A stretch of DNA of 64,000 bases from UBA2108 sp002713215 (GTDB taxonomy: Bacteria > Bacteroidota > Bacteroidia > Flavobacteriales_G > Salibacteraceae), in assembly GCA_937891015.1 (NCBI GenBank), contig CALAPY010000093.1, forward strand, positions 34,266-98,265, written 5' to 3'. Positions 44,270 to 52,525 of the stretch are shown one piece after another. The translations under genes and the position numbers were made by a program. Numbering within the stretch: position 1 is the stretch's first letter; each line of letters starts with the position of its first letter. Under the pieces are notes generated by a model that was not told the DNA's origin, did no database searches, and saw nothing but the letters and a program-made list of their open reading frames with translations.

Positions 44270-44836
44270 ATGGCTTCTACTTCAGACATTAAAAATGGAC
44301 TTTGTATAAACTTCAACCACGATTTGTATTCGGTTGTTGAATTCCTTCACGTAAAACCCGGTAAAGGACCAGCGTTTGTCAGGACAAAAATTAAAAGCCT
44401 TACTTCTGGTAAAGTATTGGATCATACTTTCCCTTCTGGCCACAAGATAGATGTAGTAAGAATCGAGAACAGAACCTACCAGTATTTATATAGTGAAGGA
44501 GACATGTATCACTTTATGAATACCAGTACCTACGAACAAATATTTTTGGATAAGGGATTAATAAATGCCCCTCAGTTTATCAAAGAGGGCGACATGGTAA
44601 ACATTATGTTTCACGCCGATAAGGAAGAAGCATTAAGTGCCGAAGCTCCAAATTTTGTTGAATTGGAAGTAACTTATACAGAACCCGGTGTAAAAGGTGA
44701 TACAGCTACAAATTCAACCAAACCGGCAACGCTTGAAACCGGTGCGGAAATAAAAGTCCCATTGTTCATTAACACGGGTGACTTCATAAAAGTGGACACC
44801 AAGAAAGGTGCCTATTCGGAGCGGGTCAAGAAATAA
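44270..44836 (+). CDS. efp: Translation elongation factor P
   Basis: EF-P relieves ribosome stalling at consecutive prolines. From the ATG at 44270 the protein has 188 residues, the standard length; the frame remains open upstream to a TTG at 44216, but those residues do not belong to the family. Three beta-barrel domains follow in order. The tip loop of domain I reads VKPGKGPAF, with Lys in the position that is modified in some bacteria. I see no modification enzyme (EpmA, EpmB) in the window. The gene lies 3 bases before the second lpxD-like gene. Confidence 0.95.
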   Translation: MASTSDIKNGLCINFNHDLYSVVEFLHVKPGKGPAFVRTKIKSLTSGKVLDHTFPSGHKIDVVRIENRTYQYLYSEGDMYHFMNTSTYEQIFLDKGLINAPQFIKEGDMVNIMFHADKEEALSAEAPNFVELEVTYTEPGVKGDTATNSTKPATLETGAEIKVPLFINTGDFIKVDTKKGAYSERVKK

Positions 44837-44839
44837 ATA

Positions 44840-45760
44840 ATGAAATTTAGCCCTCCCCAAACATTAGCAAGCATAGCTGACATTATTGGAGCTAAGCCAA
44901 TTGGCCCTGATGATTTTCCGATTCTTGGATTAAATGAGATTCACGTGGTTGAATCCGGGGATATTGTTTTTGTAGATCACCCAAAATATTACGACAAGGC
45001 CCTTAACTCCAATGCGACCATAATTCTAATTAATAAGAATGTCCCTTGCCCCGATGGTAAGGCGCTTTTGGTTAGCGAGGATCCCTTTAACGACACCCTT
45101 AAGTTGATAGATCACTTTAGTCCTTTTCAATCTTCGAAAGAGGACATTTCGGAATCTGCTAAAATTGGAAAGAACACCATCATACAGCCTGGGGCATTCA
45201 TTGGAAACAATGTTACGATTGGAGACAATTGCCTGATTCATTCCAATGTTTCTATATATGACAACGCTGTAATTGGAAATAATGTGGTTATTCACGCCAA
45301 TACCGTTTTGGGAGGCGATGCTTTTTATTATCAAAAAAGGGAAGGAAACTTTAAGCAGTTCACCTCATGCGGGAGGGTTGTAATTCATGATCATGTTCAC
45401 ATTGGTGCAAATTGCACCATAGATAGGGGAGTAACAGGTGACACGACCATAGGTGAAGGAACCAAGTTGGATAACCTGATTCATGTAGGTCATGATACAG
45501 TGATTGGAAAAAATTGTCTTTTTGCCAGTCAGGTTGGAATTGCAGGATGTGTTATTATCAAAGACAATGTAACCTTATGGGGTCAGGTAGGTGTTGCCAG
45601 CGACCTAACCATAAATGACGATGTTGTTGTATTTGCTCAATCCGGTGTTGGTAAAGACCTGAAAGAAGGTAAGTCCTATTTTGGATCCCCATGTGAAGAA
45701 AGCAGGAGCAAGTACCGGGAGATGTATACCTTAAAAAAGATGGCCCAAAATCAAAAGTAA
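44840..45760 (+). CDS. Second LpxD-like acyltransferase
   Basis: A 306-residue paralogue of LpxD. The N-terminal uridine-binding-like domain (about 1-95) is shorter, and hexapeptide repeats (about 105-270) keep a His in the catalytic place (LIHVGHDTVIGKNCLFASQVGIAG, near residue 217). It is annotated in relatives as UDP-3-O-acylglucosamine N-acyltransferase, but a true LpxD lies 3.5 kb upstream, so it may act on another nucleotide sugar or use a different acyl chain. It follows efp by 3 bases and shares one base with the next start (TAATG). Confidence 0.88.
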   Translation: MKFSPPQTLASIADIIGAKPIGPDDFPILGLNEIHVVESGDIVFVDHPKYYDKALNSNATIILINKNVPCPDGKALLVSEDPFNDTLKLIDHFSPFQSSKEDISESAKIGKNTIIQPGAFIGNNVTIGDNCLIHSNVSIYDNAVIGNNVVIHANTVLGGDAFYYQKREGNFKQFTSCGRVVIHDHVHIGANCTIDRGVTGDTTIGEGTKLDNLIHVGHDTVIGKNCLFASQVGIAGCVIIKDNVTLWGQVGVASDLTINDDVVVFAQSGVGKDLKEGKSYFGSPCEESRSKYREMYTLKKMAQNQK

Positions 45761-46983
45761 TGTCGGCATCTTCACGAACGAAAAGCAAGAATCAAGATCG
45801 TTTTAAGGTTCGTAGAATCCTGGAAATTACTACAGCCATTAATGAAAATAAAAAGGCTTCCGACCTTTTTAAAATTTTTCGTGATATTTTACTCATTGAC
45901 CTGGAGATTGAGCAAGTAGTTTTTCTGGCGTTAAAGGATACTGAGTGGGGTTGTGTAATTAACGAAGGGCTTGGGGATTGGAAGTGTAATTTTGACGTTG
46001 ACGAAGAGCTTCTCAAGTTCAAAGACATAACTTCCCTGGGGATGTCAGAAACCCATAAGCTAAACATATTTGACTTATTGGTGCCAGTTTATCACAAAAA
46101 GAAGGCCCTTGGATTCTTATTGCTAAAAGATTTGGAAGATGAATCAATGGCAGTAAGCAACTTAATTAAAAACCTCAACTACATTCAAAGCCTTGCCAAC
46201 ATTATTATGGTTGCCATTGAAAACAAAAGAATGGCAAATGCTCAATTGGAACAGGAGGGTATAAAAAGGGAACTATTGTTAGCAGAACGAATCCAAAAGG
46301 CATTGCTACCGGCAAATCTTCCTAACAATGAGAACATTAAGGCAACAGCATATCATCGTTCCTATGGACATGTAGGTGGAGATTACTACGATTTGCTTGA
46401 AACAGAACCCGGTGTATATTATATCTGTATGGCAGATATAAGTGGCAAAGGTGTCTCGGCAGCCCTGTTAATGTCCAATTTTCAGGCTGCATTTAAGGCC
46501 ACTGTTCGACAAAATTTGACGCTTCAGGAAATCGTAAAACAACTGAATCAGATTGTTACCGAAAGCAGTCAAGGGGATAAATTTATTACCGCATTTCTGG
46601 GAAAATACGATTCGGATACGCATGAACTTGAATATGTAAATTGCGCTCATCCGCCTGCTATCTTGTTCAACAATAAGATGACAAGGAATCTGAACTCAAT
46701 CATTCCCGGTTTGGGTATGGTGGACAACATTCCCTATTTTGAACCCGAGACGTATACACTTGGGCCCAATACTTTCTTAACCTGTTATACTGATGGTGTA
46801 GTAGAAATTGAGAATGTTGACGGAGAACAATTCGGGAACCAGAGATTAGTAACCAGTATTGATAACTTTAAGGGAAAACCGCTGGAAGAATTTATCGACC
46901 ACATTACGGGTGACATTGAGTTGTTTATTGGTGAGCAAGAAGCTAATGACGATATTGCAGCCCTCAACATTGAGTTTATCTAG
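45760..46983 (+). CDS. SpoIIE/RsbU-type PP2C phosphatase with GAF-like sensor
   Basis: A 407-residue protein serine/threonine phosphatase. About 20-170 look like a GAF-type sensor domain; a helical linker (about 155-185) carries the AERIQKALLP motif. From about 190 the PP2C-like domain shows metal residues in GGDYYDLLE, CMADISGKGVSAALLMSNF, TDGVVEIEN and EANDDIAALNI. Such phosphatases usually act on anti-sigma-factor antagonists, but no such partner gene is adjacent. It overlaps the stop of the lpxD-like gene by one base. It converges on the next gene with 12 bases between them, too few for a separate terminator. Confidence 0.92.
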   Translation: MSASSRTKSKNQDRFKVRRILEITTAINENKKASDLFKIFRDILLIDLEIEQVVFLALKDTEWGCVINEGLGDWKCNFDVDEELLKFKDITSLGMSETHKLNIFDLLVPVYHKKKALGFLLLKDLEDESMAVSNLIKNLNYIQSLANIIMVAIENKRMANAQLEQEGIKRELLLAERIQKALLPANLPNNENIKATAYHRSYGHVGGDYYDLLETEPGVYYICMADISGKGVSAALLMSNFQAAFKATVRQNLTLQEIVKQLNQIVTESSQGDKFITAFLGKYDSDTHELEYVNCAHPPAILFNNKMTRNLNSIIPGLGMVDNIPYFEPETYTLGPNTFLTCYTDGVVEIENVDGEQFGNQRLVTSIDNFKGKPLEEFIDHITGDIELFIGEQEANDDIAALNIEFI

Positions 46984-46995
46984 CAAGGGAGTTGC

Positions 46996-49053
46996 TTATT
47001 TGACCTTGCCTGCCAAATCAAGAATAAAACTGTATTCCAAAGCGACTTCCTTCAACCCCTCAAATCGACCACTGGCACCGCTGTGCCCATAATCCATCTG
47101 AGTCTTTATCAGAAGCACGTTGTCATCGGTTTTAAGCTCCCGAAGTTTAGCCACCCATTTTGCCGGTTCCCAATACTGAACCTGAGAATCGTGTAGGCCT
47201 GTGGTTACCAGTATATTGGGATAGTCCTTTGCCTCTACATTGTCATATGGAGAGTAAGACTTGATGTAATCATAATACTCTTTATCCTTAGGATTACCCC
47301 ATTCATCAAACTCACCGGTAGTAAGTGGAATGCTTTCATCCAACATGGTTGTAACCACATCAACAAATGGCACCTGCGCCACAACCCCATTCCACATGTT
47401 AGGCTCCATATTAGCGATTGCACCCATGAGTAGCCCCCCTGCGCTTCCCCCCATGGCATAAAGATGATTCGCATTTGAATAGTTATTTTTAATCAACCAC
47501 TTCCCGCAATCGATAAAATCGTGGAAGGTGTTTTTCTTCTTCAACATTTTTCCATCTTCATACCAGGATCTGCCTAAGGTTTCCGAACCTCTGATATGTG
47601 CTATAGCAAAAACAAATCCCCGATCCAACAAACTCAATCGAACAGAAGAAAAATAGGGGTCAATGTTATGGCCGTAACTTCCATAACCGTAAAGTAATAA
47701 AGGAGCTGAGCCGTCTATTTTGATTTCCTTATGATAAACAATTGACACTGGAACCTCAACCCCATCCCTTACCTTAATGTTTAATCGCTCCGATAGATAA
47801 TCCTTCTTGTGGAATGTTCCCAACACCTCCTGTTGCTTCAACAATTTAAACTCACGGGATTCCATGTCGTAATCATAAACTGAGCTTGGAGTTGTAAGCG
47901 ATGTATAGGACAGTCGCAAAAGCTTAGAGTCAAACTCCAAATTGGTACTGGCATAAGCCGTATAGGCTTTTTCTCCAAAATTGATGTAGTGTTCCTCGTC
48001 TGTCTTTTGATTAATTACCCGGACGGAAGTAAGTCCCTCTATCCTTTCTTCGAGCACCAGGAAATCGTTAAACAATTCAATATCCTCTAATAAAACATCT
48101 TCTCTGTGAGCAATTATTTCCTTCCAGTTTTCTTTTTCAGGGTAATCAACATCAGCTACCATTAATCGGAAGTTTTTTGCCTTCCAGTTGGTATGGATGT
48201 AGAATTTGTTGCCAATATGCCCTACTCCATATTCATGCTTATTTTCCCTGGGGTGAATGCATTTAAATTCATCATCCGGAGTATTTGCATCAATGAATCG
48301 ATACTCACTGGACAAAGTACTTGAAGAACCAATAAAAATGAATCGCTTGGATTTGCTTTTGTAAACGAAACAATTAAAGGTTTCATCGTCCTCCTGAAAA
48401 ACCAGAGAAGCACTGGAAACATTATTACCAAAAGAATACTTCCAAATTTGGAAACTTCGAAGCGTTTCATCCTTTACCGTATAGAAAAGTGTCTTGTTAT
48501 CGTTAGCCCAGGCGCTGCTTCCTGTTGTATTCTCAATTGTAAATGGATAATTTTCACCGGTTTCCAGGTTTTTAAAATGAATGGTATAAATCCTCCTACT
48601 TAAGGTATCCACTCCGTAAGCCAATATCTTTTTATTGGGGCTAAGGGACATACCTGTGACATTGAAATACTCATAACCTCTGGCCAATTCATTGACGTTT
48701 AAAAGAATCTCTTCCGGAGCTTCAAGGCTGCCTTCCTTTCTGCAATAAATCGGATACTCCTGCCCTTCTTCATAGCGTGCGTAGAAATACCAACCATCAG
48801 ACAAATAGGGCACGCTCATGTCGGTCTCTTTAACCCTCCCTTTCATTTCCTCAAATAATGAGTTTTGAAAGTCTTTTAAGGGTTCCAATACATTTGAAAC
48901 GTACTCGTTTTCTTCGTTTAAATAATCAATTACATCCTGGTTTTCCCGGTCATTAAGCCAATAGTAGTCATCAAACCTGATATCATTATGAATGCTTAGT
49001 TCCTTTCTTATTTTTTTCGCAATTGGCGATGGGTGGATGCTTTTTAAGTGCAT
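46996..49053 (-). CDS. ptrB: Oligopeptidase B, S9 family
   Basis: A serine peptidase that cuts small peptides after Arg or Lys. The 685-residue length fits oligopeptidase B. The N-terminal two thirds form a beta-propeller that limits entry to the active site. The C-terminal alpha/beta-hydrolase domain has the nucleophile in GGSAGGLLMG near residue 536, the Asp in LHDSQVQYWEP near 619, and the His in YGHSGASGRFEG near 657. No signal peptide is seen, so it should be cytoplasmic. It is the first of three minus-strand genes between the PP2C and LOG genes. Confidence 0.92.
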   Translation of the reverse strand: MHLKSIHPSPIAKKIRKELSIHNDIRFDDYYWLNDRENQDVIDYLNEENEYVSNVLEPLKDFQNSLFEEMKGRVKETDMSVPYLSDGWYFYARYEEGQEYPIYCRKEGSLEAPEEILLNVNELARGYEYFNVTGMSLSPNKKILAYGVDTLSRRIYTIHFKNLETGENYPFTIENTTGSSAWANDNKTLFYTVKDETLRSFQIWKYSFGNNVSSASLVFQEDDETFNCFVYKSKSKRFIFIGSSSTLSSEYRFIDANTPDDEFKCIHPRENKHEYGVGHIGNKFYIHTNWKAKNFRLMVADVDYPEKENWKEIIAHREDVLLEDIELFNDFLVLEERIEGLTSVRVINQKTDEEHYINFGEKAYTAYASTNLEFDSKLLRLSYTSLTTPSSVYDYDMESREFKLLKQQEVLGTFHKKDYLSERLNIKVRDGVEVPVSIVYHKEIKIDGSAPLLLYGYGSYGHNIDPYFSSVRLSLLDRGFVFAIAHIRGSETLGRSWYEDGKMLKKKNTFHDFIDCGKWLIKNNYSNANHLYAMGGSAGGLLMGAIANMEPNMWNGVVAQVPFVDVVTTMLDESIPLTTGEFDEWGNPKDKEYYDYIKSYSPYDNVEAKDYPNILVTTGLHDSQVQYWEPAKWVAKLRELKTDDNVLLIKTQMDYGHSGASGRFEGLKEVALEYSFILDLAGKVK

Positions 49054-49092
49054 TAATATTATCTGTTAACGTGGTTCGGCTCTGTTCCGATC

Positions 49093-49965
49093 CTATTTTT
49101 TGTTCTTTAAATCGTTTTTGTAAACAATGGTTCTGTAGGGAAAAGGAATTTCAATTCCTTCGGCATCAAACCTTTTTTTAACCGATTCCAGCAAGTCGAA
49201 ATGTGCATACATGGCCTTGATCGGACCCTCAACCCAGAAATAAGCCCGCAAGCCTATTGAAAAATCACCATGGGAAATCATTCTAACTACCAATGGATGA
49301 TCACCATTTTTAATTTGTTCTTCGTTTCTGTTGTCAATAAAATCAGGGTGTTTAATTGCCTCTTCCTGGATAATGCTCTTTGCCAGATCATAATTGGAAT
49401 CGTATGATATTCCAAATTCAATGAAGCGACAAATTTTCTCGTCTTTAATATTACTGTTGATTATGGTTTCGTTGCCGATTACAGCATTGGGCATAATTAT
49501 TCTTCTGTTTTCAAAACTTTTAATAATGGTATGACGAAGTGTGATGTCCTCGACAATTCCAAAGTGATCAGTTCCTATTTTAATTACATCACCTACCCTA
49601 AACGGTTTAAAAATTACCAGGAATATTCCGTTTATTACATTGCTCATTGCCTGCTGGCTCGCAAAAGCTAAAATTGCAGCTGCTATACCTGCACCTGCGA
49701 ATAAGGTTGCTCCTAACGATCGAAGCGATGGGATGGCATAAAATGCAAATGCCAGAGCAGAGCCCATAATTATAGCCGTAGTTCCATTTTTTAGGAAGTT
49801 GTAACGGGTTGGATCAACTTTTAAATGGTCGGTACTCTTGTCTAAAAATTTGGTGAGGTACCTTCTTATTACATAGGAAACTAATGAAGCTAAAAGCATA
49901 ACCAAAACCACCGCAATGAGGTGATTTCGATTAATAAAATCCATTATTTCCTTTTCAATCGACAT
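49093..49965 (-). CDS. MscS-family mechanosensitive channel
   Basis: A 290-residue small-conductance channel. Three membrane helices lie in the first third (about 14-34, 58-76, 85-115), the last forming the pore with small residues (GAGIAAAILAFASQQAMSNVINGIF). The cytoplasmic beta domain begins with KPFRVGDVIKIG, and an alpha-beta domain follows. It opens on hypo-osmotic shock to release solutes. The GIP-type end (GIEIPFPYRTIVYK) is typical of the family. It lies 18 bases after hemB on the same strand. Confidence 0.92.
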   Translation of the reverse strand: MSIEKEIMDFINRNHLIAVVLVMLLASLVSYVIRRYLTKFLDKSTDHLKVDPTRYNFLKNGTTAIIMGSALAFAFYAIPSLRSLGATLFAGAGIAAAILAFASQQAMSNVINGIFLVIFKPFRVGDVIKIGTDHFGIVEDITLRHTIIKSFENRRIIMPNAVIGNETIINSNIKDEKICRFIEFGISYDSNYDLAKSIIQEEAIKHPDFIDNRNEEQIKNGDHPLVVRMISHGDFSIGLRAYFWVEGPIKAMYAHFDLLESVKKRFDAEGIEIPFPYRTIVYKNDLKNKK

Positions 49966-49983
49966 TGTTTTTGGCTAATATGG

Positions 49984-50970
49984 CTACTGTAGTTTACCAT
50001 CCTTAAGCATTTGAGCATACTCTTTTGCAAAATAGGTTATGATAACATCAGCTCCTGCTCGTTTAATCGAGAGCAACATTTCGGGCATCGCTTTTTCAAA
50101 TTCCAACCAACCATTTTGACAAGCCGCGGTAAGCATGCTGCATTCACCACTGACATTATAAGCTGCAATTGGAATATCATAATTTTCCTTCAGAACATGG
50201 ATTATATCCAGGTAAGGCAAGGCGGGTTTTACCATCATGTAATCGGCACCCTCACTGAAATCCAATTCCGCTTCTAACAGAGCCTCCCGTTTATTAGCCG
50301 GATCCATCTGATAGGTTTTTTTATCACCCTTTTTGGGAGCTGAATCCAGTGCATCACGAAATGGTCCGTAAAATGCGGATGCGTATTTCGCCGTGTAACT
50401 CATTATACCTACATGTTCAAATCCATTGGTATCCAACACACTTCTAATGTACTCCACTCGTCCATCCATCATATCGCTTGGCCCAATAATATCAGCTCCT
50501 GCTTTTGCCTGAGCCAAAGCCATATCACCCAAAATGGGAAGCGTTTCATCATTTAGTATTTCATCACCTTCAACAAGTCCATCGTGTCCATCAGACGAGT
50601 ATGGATCCATAGCAACGTCGGTTATCAAATTCACCGTATCACCAAACTCGGATTTAAATACTTCAAATGCTTTTAGATAAAAGTTGTTGGCTGAAGAACC
50701 ATAAGTAGCCCTTTTATCCTTTAGACTCTCATCAACCGCCGGGAATAGAATGAAGGACCTAATTCCCAATTCAATACAAGATCGCATTTCCTCCACCGCA
50801 ACATCAATTGACATTCGGAAATTCCCCGGCATAGATTTTACTTCATCTTTTACCTTAGTTCCATCCGCTAAAAAAAAGGGTTGAACCAAATTGCTTGTGC
50901 TTAATTGAGTCTCTTTCAAAAAGCCACGGGTTATCGCCGTTCTTCTATTTCTCCTTGGTCTTCTTTGCAT
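49984..50970 (-). CDS. hemB: Porphobilinogen synthase, Asp-rich metal site type
   Basis: Condenses two 5-aminolevulinate molecules in haem synthesis. From the ATG at 50970 the protein has 328 residues; a TTG lies upstream at 50988, inside the promoter element, so I reject it. The two active-site Lys are in MSYTAKYASAFYGPF and YMMVKPALPYLD. The metal-binding segment is VAMDPYSSDGHDGLVEGDE: the Cys residues of zinc-type enzymes are replaced by Asp and others, so a Mg- or K-dependent enzyme is expected. Confidence 0.95.
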   Translation of the reverse strand: MQRRPRRNRRTAITRGFLKETQLSTSNLVQPFFLADGTKVKDEVKSMPGNFRMSIDVAVEEMRSCIELGIRSFILFPAVDESLKDKRATYGSSANNFYLKAFEVFKSEFGDTVNLITDVAMDPYSSDGHDGLVEGDEILNDETLPILGDMALAQAKAGADIIGPSDMMDGRVEYIRSVLDTNGFEHVGIMSYTAKYASAFYGPFRDALDSAPKKGDKKTYQMDPANKREALLEAELDFSEGADYMMVKPALPYLDIIHVLKENYDIPIAAYNVSGECSMLTAACQNGWLEFEKAMPEMLLSIKRAGADVIITYFAKEYAQMLKDGKLQ

Positions 50971-50985
50971 TGAAAATATTTTATG

Positions 50986-50993
50986 CAAATGTA
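50986..50993 (-). promoter_or_regulatory. -7 element of hemB
   Basis: TACATTTG on the minus strand fits TAnnTTTG, with a TTG 18 bases upstream (51014-51012). It ends 15 bases before the ATG at 50970. Confidence 0.55.
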
Positions 50994-51061
50994 TATATCA
51001 CTGCGTCTAAACAATAGAGTTCAGGCTATCTTCGCTGGATAGTAATACAACGCTACAGGCT

Positions 51062-51652
51062 ATGAAAAACATTAAGTCCATTGTGGTCTTTTGCGCCTCT
51101 TCCAAAGGAACGGATGCCACATATCAGGAATCGGCTTATAACCTGGGATCCAGGTTAGCTGAATTAAATATTGAGCTAATTTACGGTGGAGGAAAAGTTG
51201 GCTTAATGGGTGCGGTAGCAGACGGCGCACTTAAAAAAAATGGAAAGGTAACCGGCATTATTCCCAATTTTATGACCCCTCACGAAATTGCACATCACGG
51301 AGTTTCAGAACTAATTGTGGTGGATTCCATGCATGAAAGGAAACTTCTGATGCATGAAAAATCGGATGCGGTTATTACCCTTCCCGGTGGTTTTGGAACT
51401 TTTGAAGAATTGTTTGAAATTCTCACATGGGTTCAGTTGGGGCTGTATCAGAAACCAGTTGCCATCATTAATCAGAATGGATACTACGATAATTTAAAAT
51501 CTCAAATCAACCACATGATGGATCAGGGATTACTAAATAAATACCATGGCTCCATGTTGTATTTTGCTAATTCTATCACCGATGCATTCCAGTATTTCGA
51601 AAACTTCGAACCCGTGCCTGGAATCTTTAAATTAAAAAAGGACCAAACCTAA
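51062..51652 (+). CDS. LOG-family protein (TIGR00730 type)
   Basis: A 196-residue Rossmann-like protein with the family motifs GGGKVGLMGAVADGAL and PGGFGTFEELFEILTWVQLG. LOG proteins release bases from nucleoside 5'-monophosphates (cytokinin riboside monophosphate phosphoribohydrolases in plants and some bacteria). In most bacteria the natural substrate is unclear, perhaps general nucleotide salvage. It is divergent from hemB with 91 bases between the starts; a weak TATCTTCG element (51027-51034) might be its promoter. Confidence 0.92.
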   Translation: MKNIKSIVVFCASSKGTDATYQESAYNLGSRLAELNIELIYGGGKVGLMGAVADGALKKNGKVTGIIPNFMTPHEIAHHGVSELIVVDSMHERKLLMHEKSDAVITLPGGFGTFEELFEILTWVQLGLYQKPVAIINQNGYYDNLKSQINHMMDQGLLNKYHGSMLYFANSITDAFQYFENFEPVPGIFKLKKDQT

Positions 51653-51681
51653 TTTGAGCGCCTATCAAGTCAGTAAAAAAT

Positions 51682-51689
51682 TACTTTTG
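51682..51689 (+). promoter_or_regulatory. -7 element of lgt
   Basis: TACTTTTG fits TAnnTTTG, 14 bases before the lgt ATG. A TTTG lies 25 bases upstream (51653-51656), too far for a standard -33 box. Confidence 0.5.
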
Positions 51690-51703
51690 CCCAAAGTCAA
51701 TTA

Positions 51704-52525
51704 ATGCCTAATCTCCTACATATTGTCTGGGATATTGACCCGGAAATTATTTCGTCACCTATATCGCTAAGGTATTACGGACTGCTATTCGCAACCGCAT
51801 TTATATCTGGTTATTACGTTCTTCAGAAAATCTTTGAAAATGACAAAGTAAAAGCTGAATGGCTCGACAGCATTCTTATGTACGTGATTATCGGTACAGT
51901 TGCAGGAGCAAGGCTTGGCCATTGTTTTCTTTACGACTGGGAGTATTTCCAACACCATTTGCTTGAGATCTTTCTACCCGTTCGATTTGAACCGGAATTT
52001 GAATTTATTGGATACCGAGGATTGGCGAGTCATGGTGCTGCGGTAGGAATTATTGCGTCAGCCTGGTTATGGTCCAAGCGAATAAGTAAAAAACCGGTGC
52101 TTTGGATTCTGGATCGAATTGTTATTACGGTTGCCCTGGGGGGCTTTTTTATTCGAATGGGAAATCTCATGAACTCGGAAATTATTGGTCTACCTAGTGA
52201 TTTACCCTGGGCTTTTGTCTTCAAACAATTGGACGAAATCCCAAGACACCCAACGCAACTGTATGAGGCATTTTCTTATTTGACCATATTCATTATTCTT
52301 TTCTTCCTCCATTTTAAGAAAAAACTTTACCTGGAAACCGGTAAAATTTTCGGTACCTTCCTCATCCTGCTTTTTGGCATTCGACTTATACTGGAGCAGC
52401 TTAAGGAAAATCAAAGTGCATTTGAAGACGCTATGTTAATCAATATGGGTCAATTACTTAGTATTCCCTTTATATTAGCGGGAATATTTTTGATTTTGAG
52501 AAAAGTAGAAAAACAACAGGAATGA
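51704..52525 (+). CDS. lgt: Prolipoprotein diacylglyceryl transferase
   Basis: Transfers diacylglycerol from phosphatidylglycerol to the Cys of prolipoproteins in the inner membrane, the first step of lipoprotein maturation. The 273 residues hold about seven membrane helices. Diagnostic stretches are YRGLASHGAAVG (catalytic His region), IRMGNLMNSEIIG (the Lgt signature) and PRHPTQLYEA. The gene overlaps the M48 protease gene by 4 bases (ATGA), so the two are coupled. Substrates such as the FG-GAP lipoprotein in this window depend on it. Confidence 0.96.
   Translation: MPNLLHIVWDIDPEIISSPISLRYYGLLFATAFISGYYVLQKIFENDKVKAEWLDSILMYVIIGTVAGARLGHCFLYDWEYFQHHLLEIFLPVRFEPEFEFIGYRGLASHGAAVGIIASAWLWSKRISKKPVLWILDRIVITVALGGFFIRMGNLMNSEIIGLPSDLPWAFVFKQLDEIPRHPTQLYEAFSYLTIFIILFFLHFKKKLYLETGKIFGTFLILLFGIRLILEQLKENQSAFEDAMLINMGQLLSIPFILAGIFLILRKVEKQQE

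Noticed and set aside
50971..50988. TTG at 50988 as the start of hemB
   Set aside because: It falls inside the -7 promoter element, so the transcript would not contain it; the ATG at 50970 fits the family.
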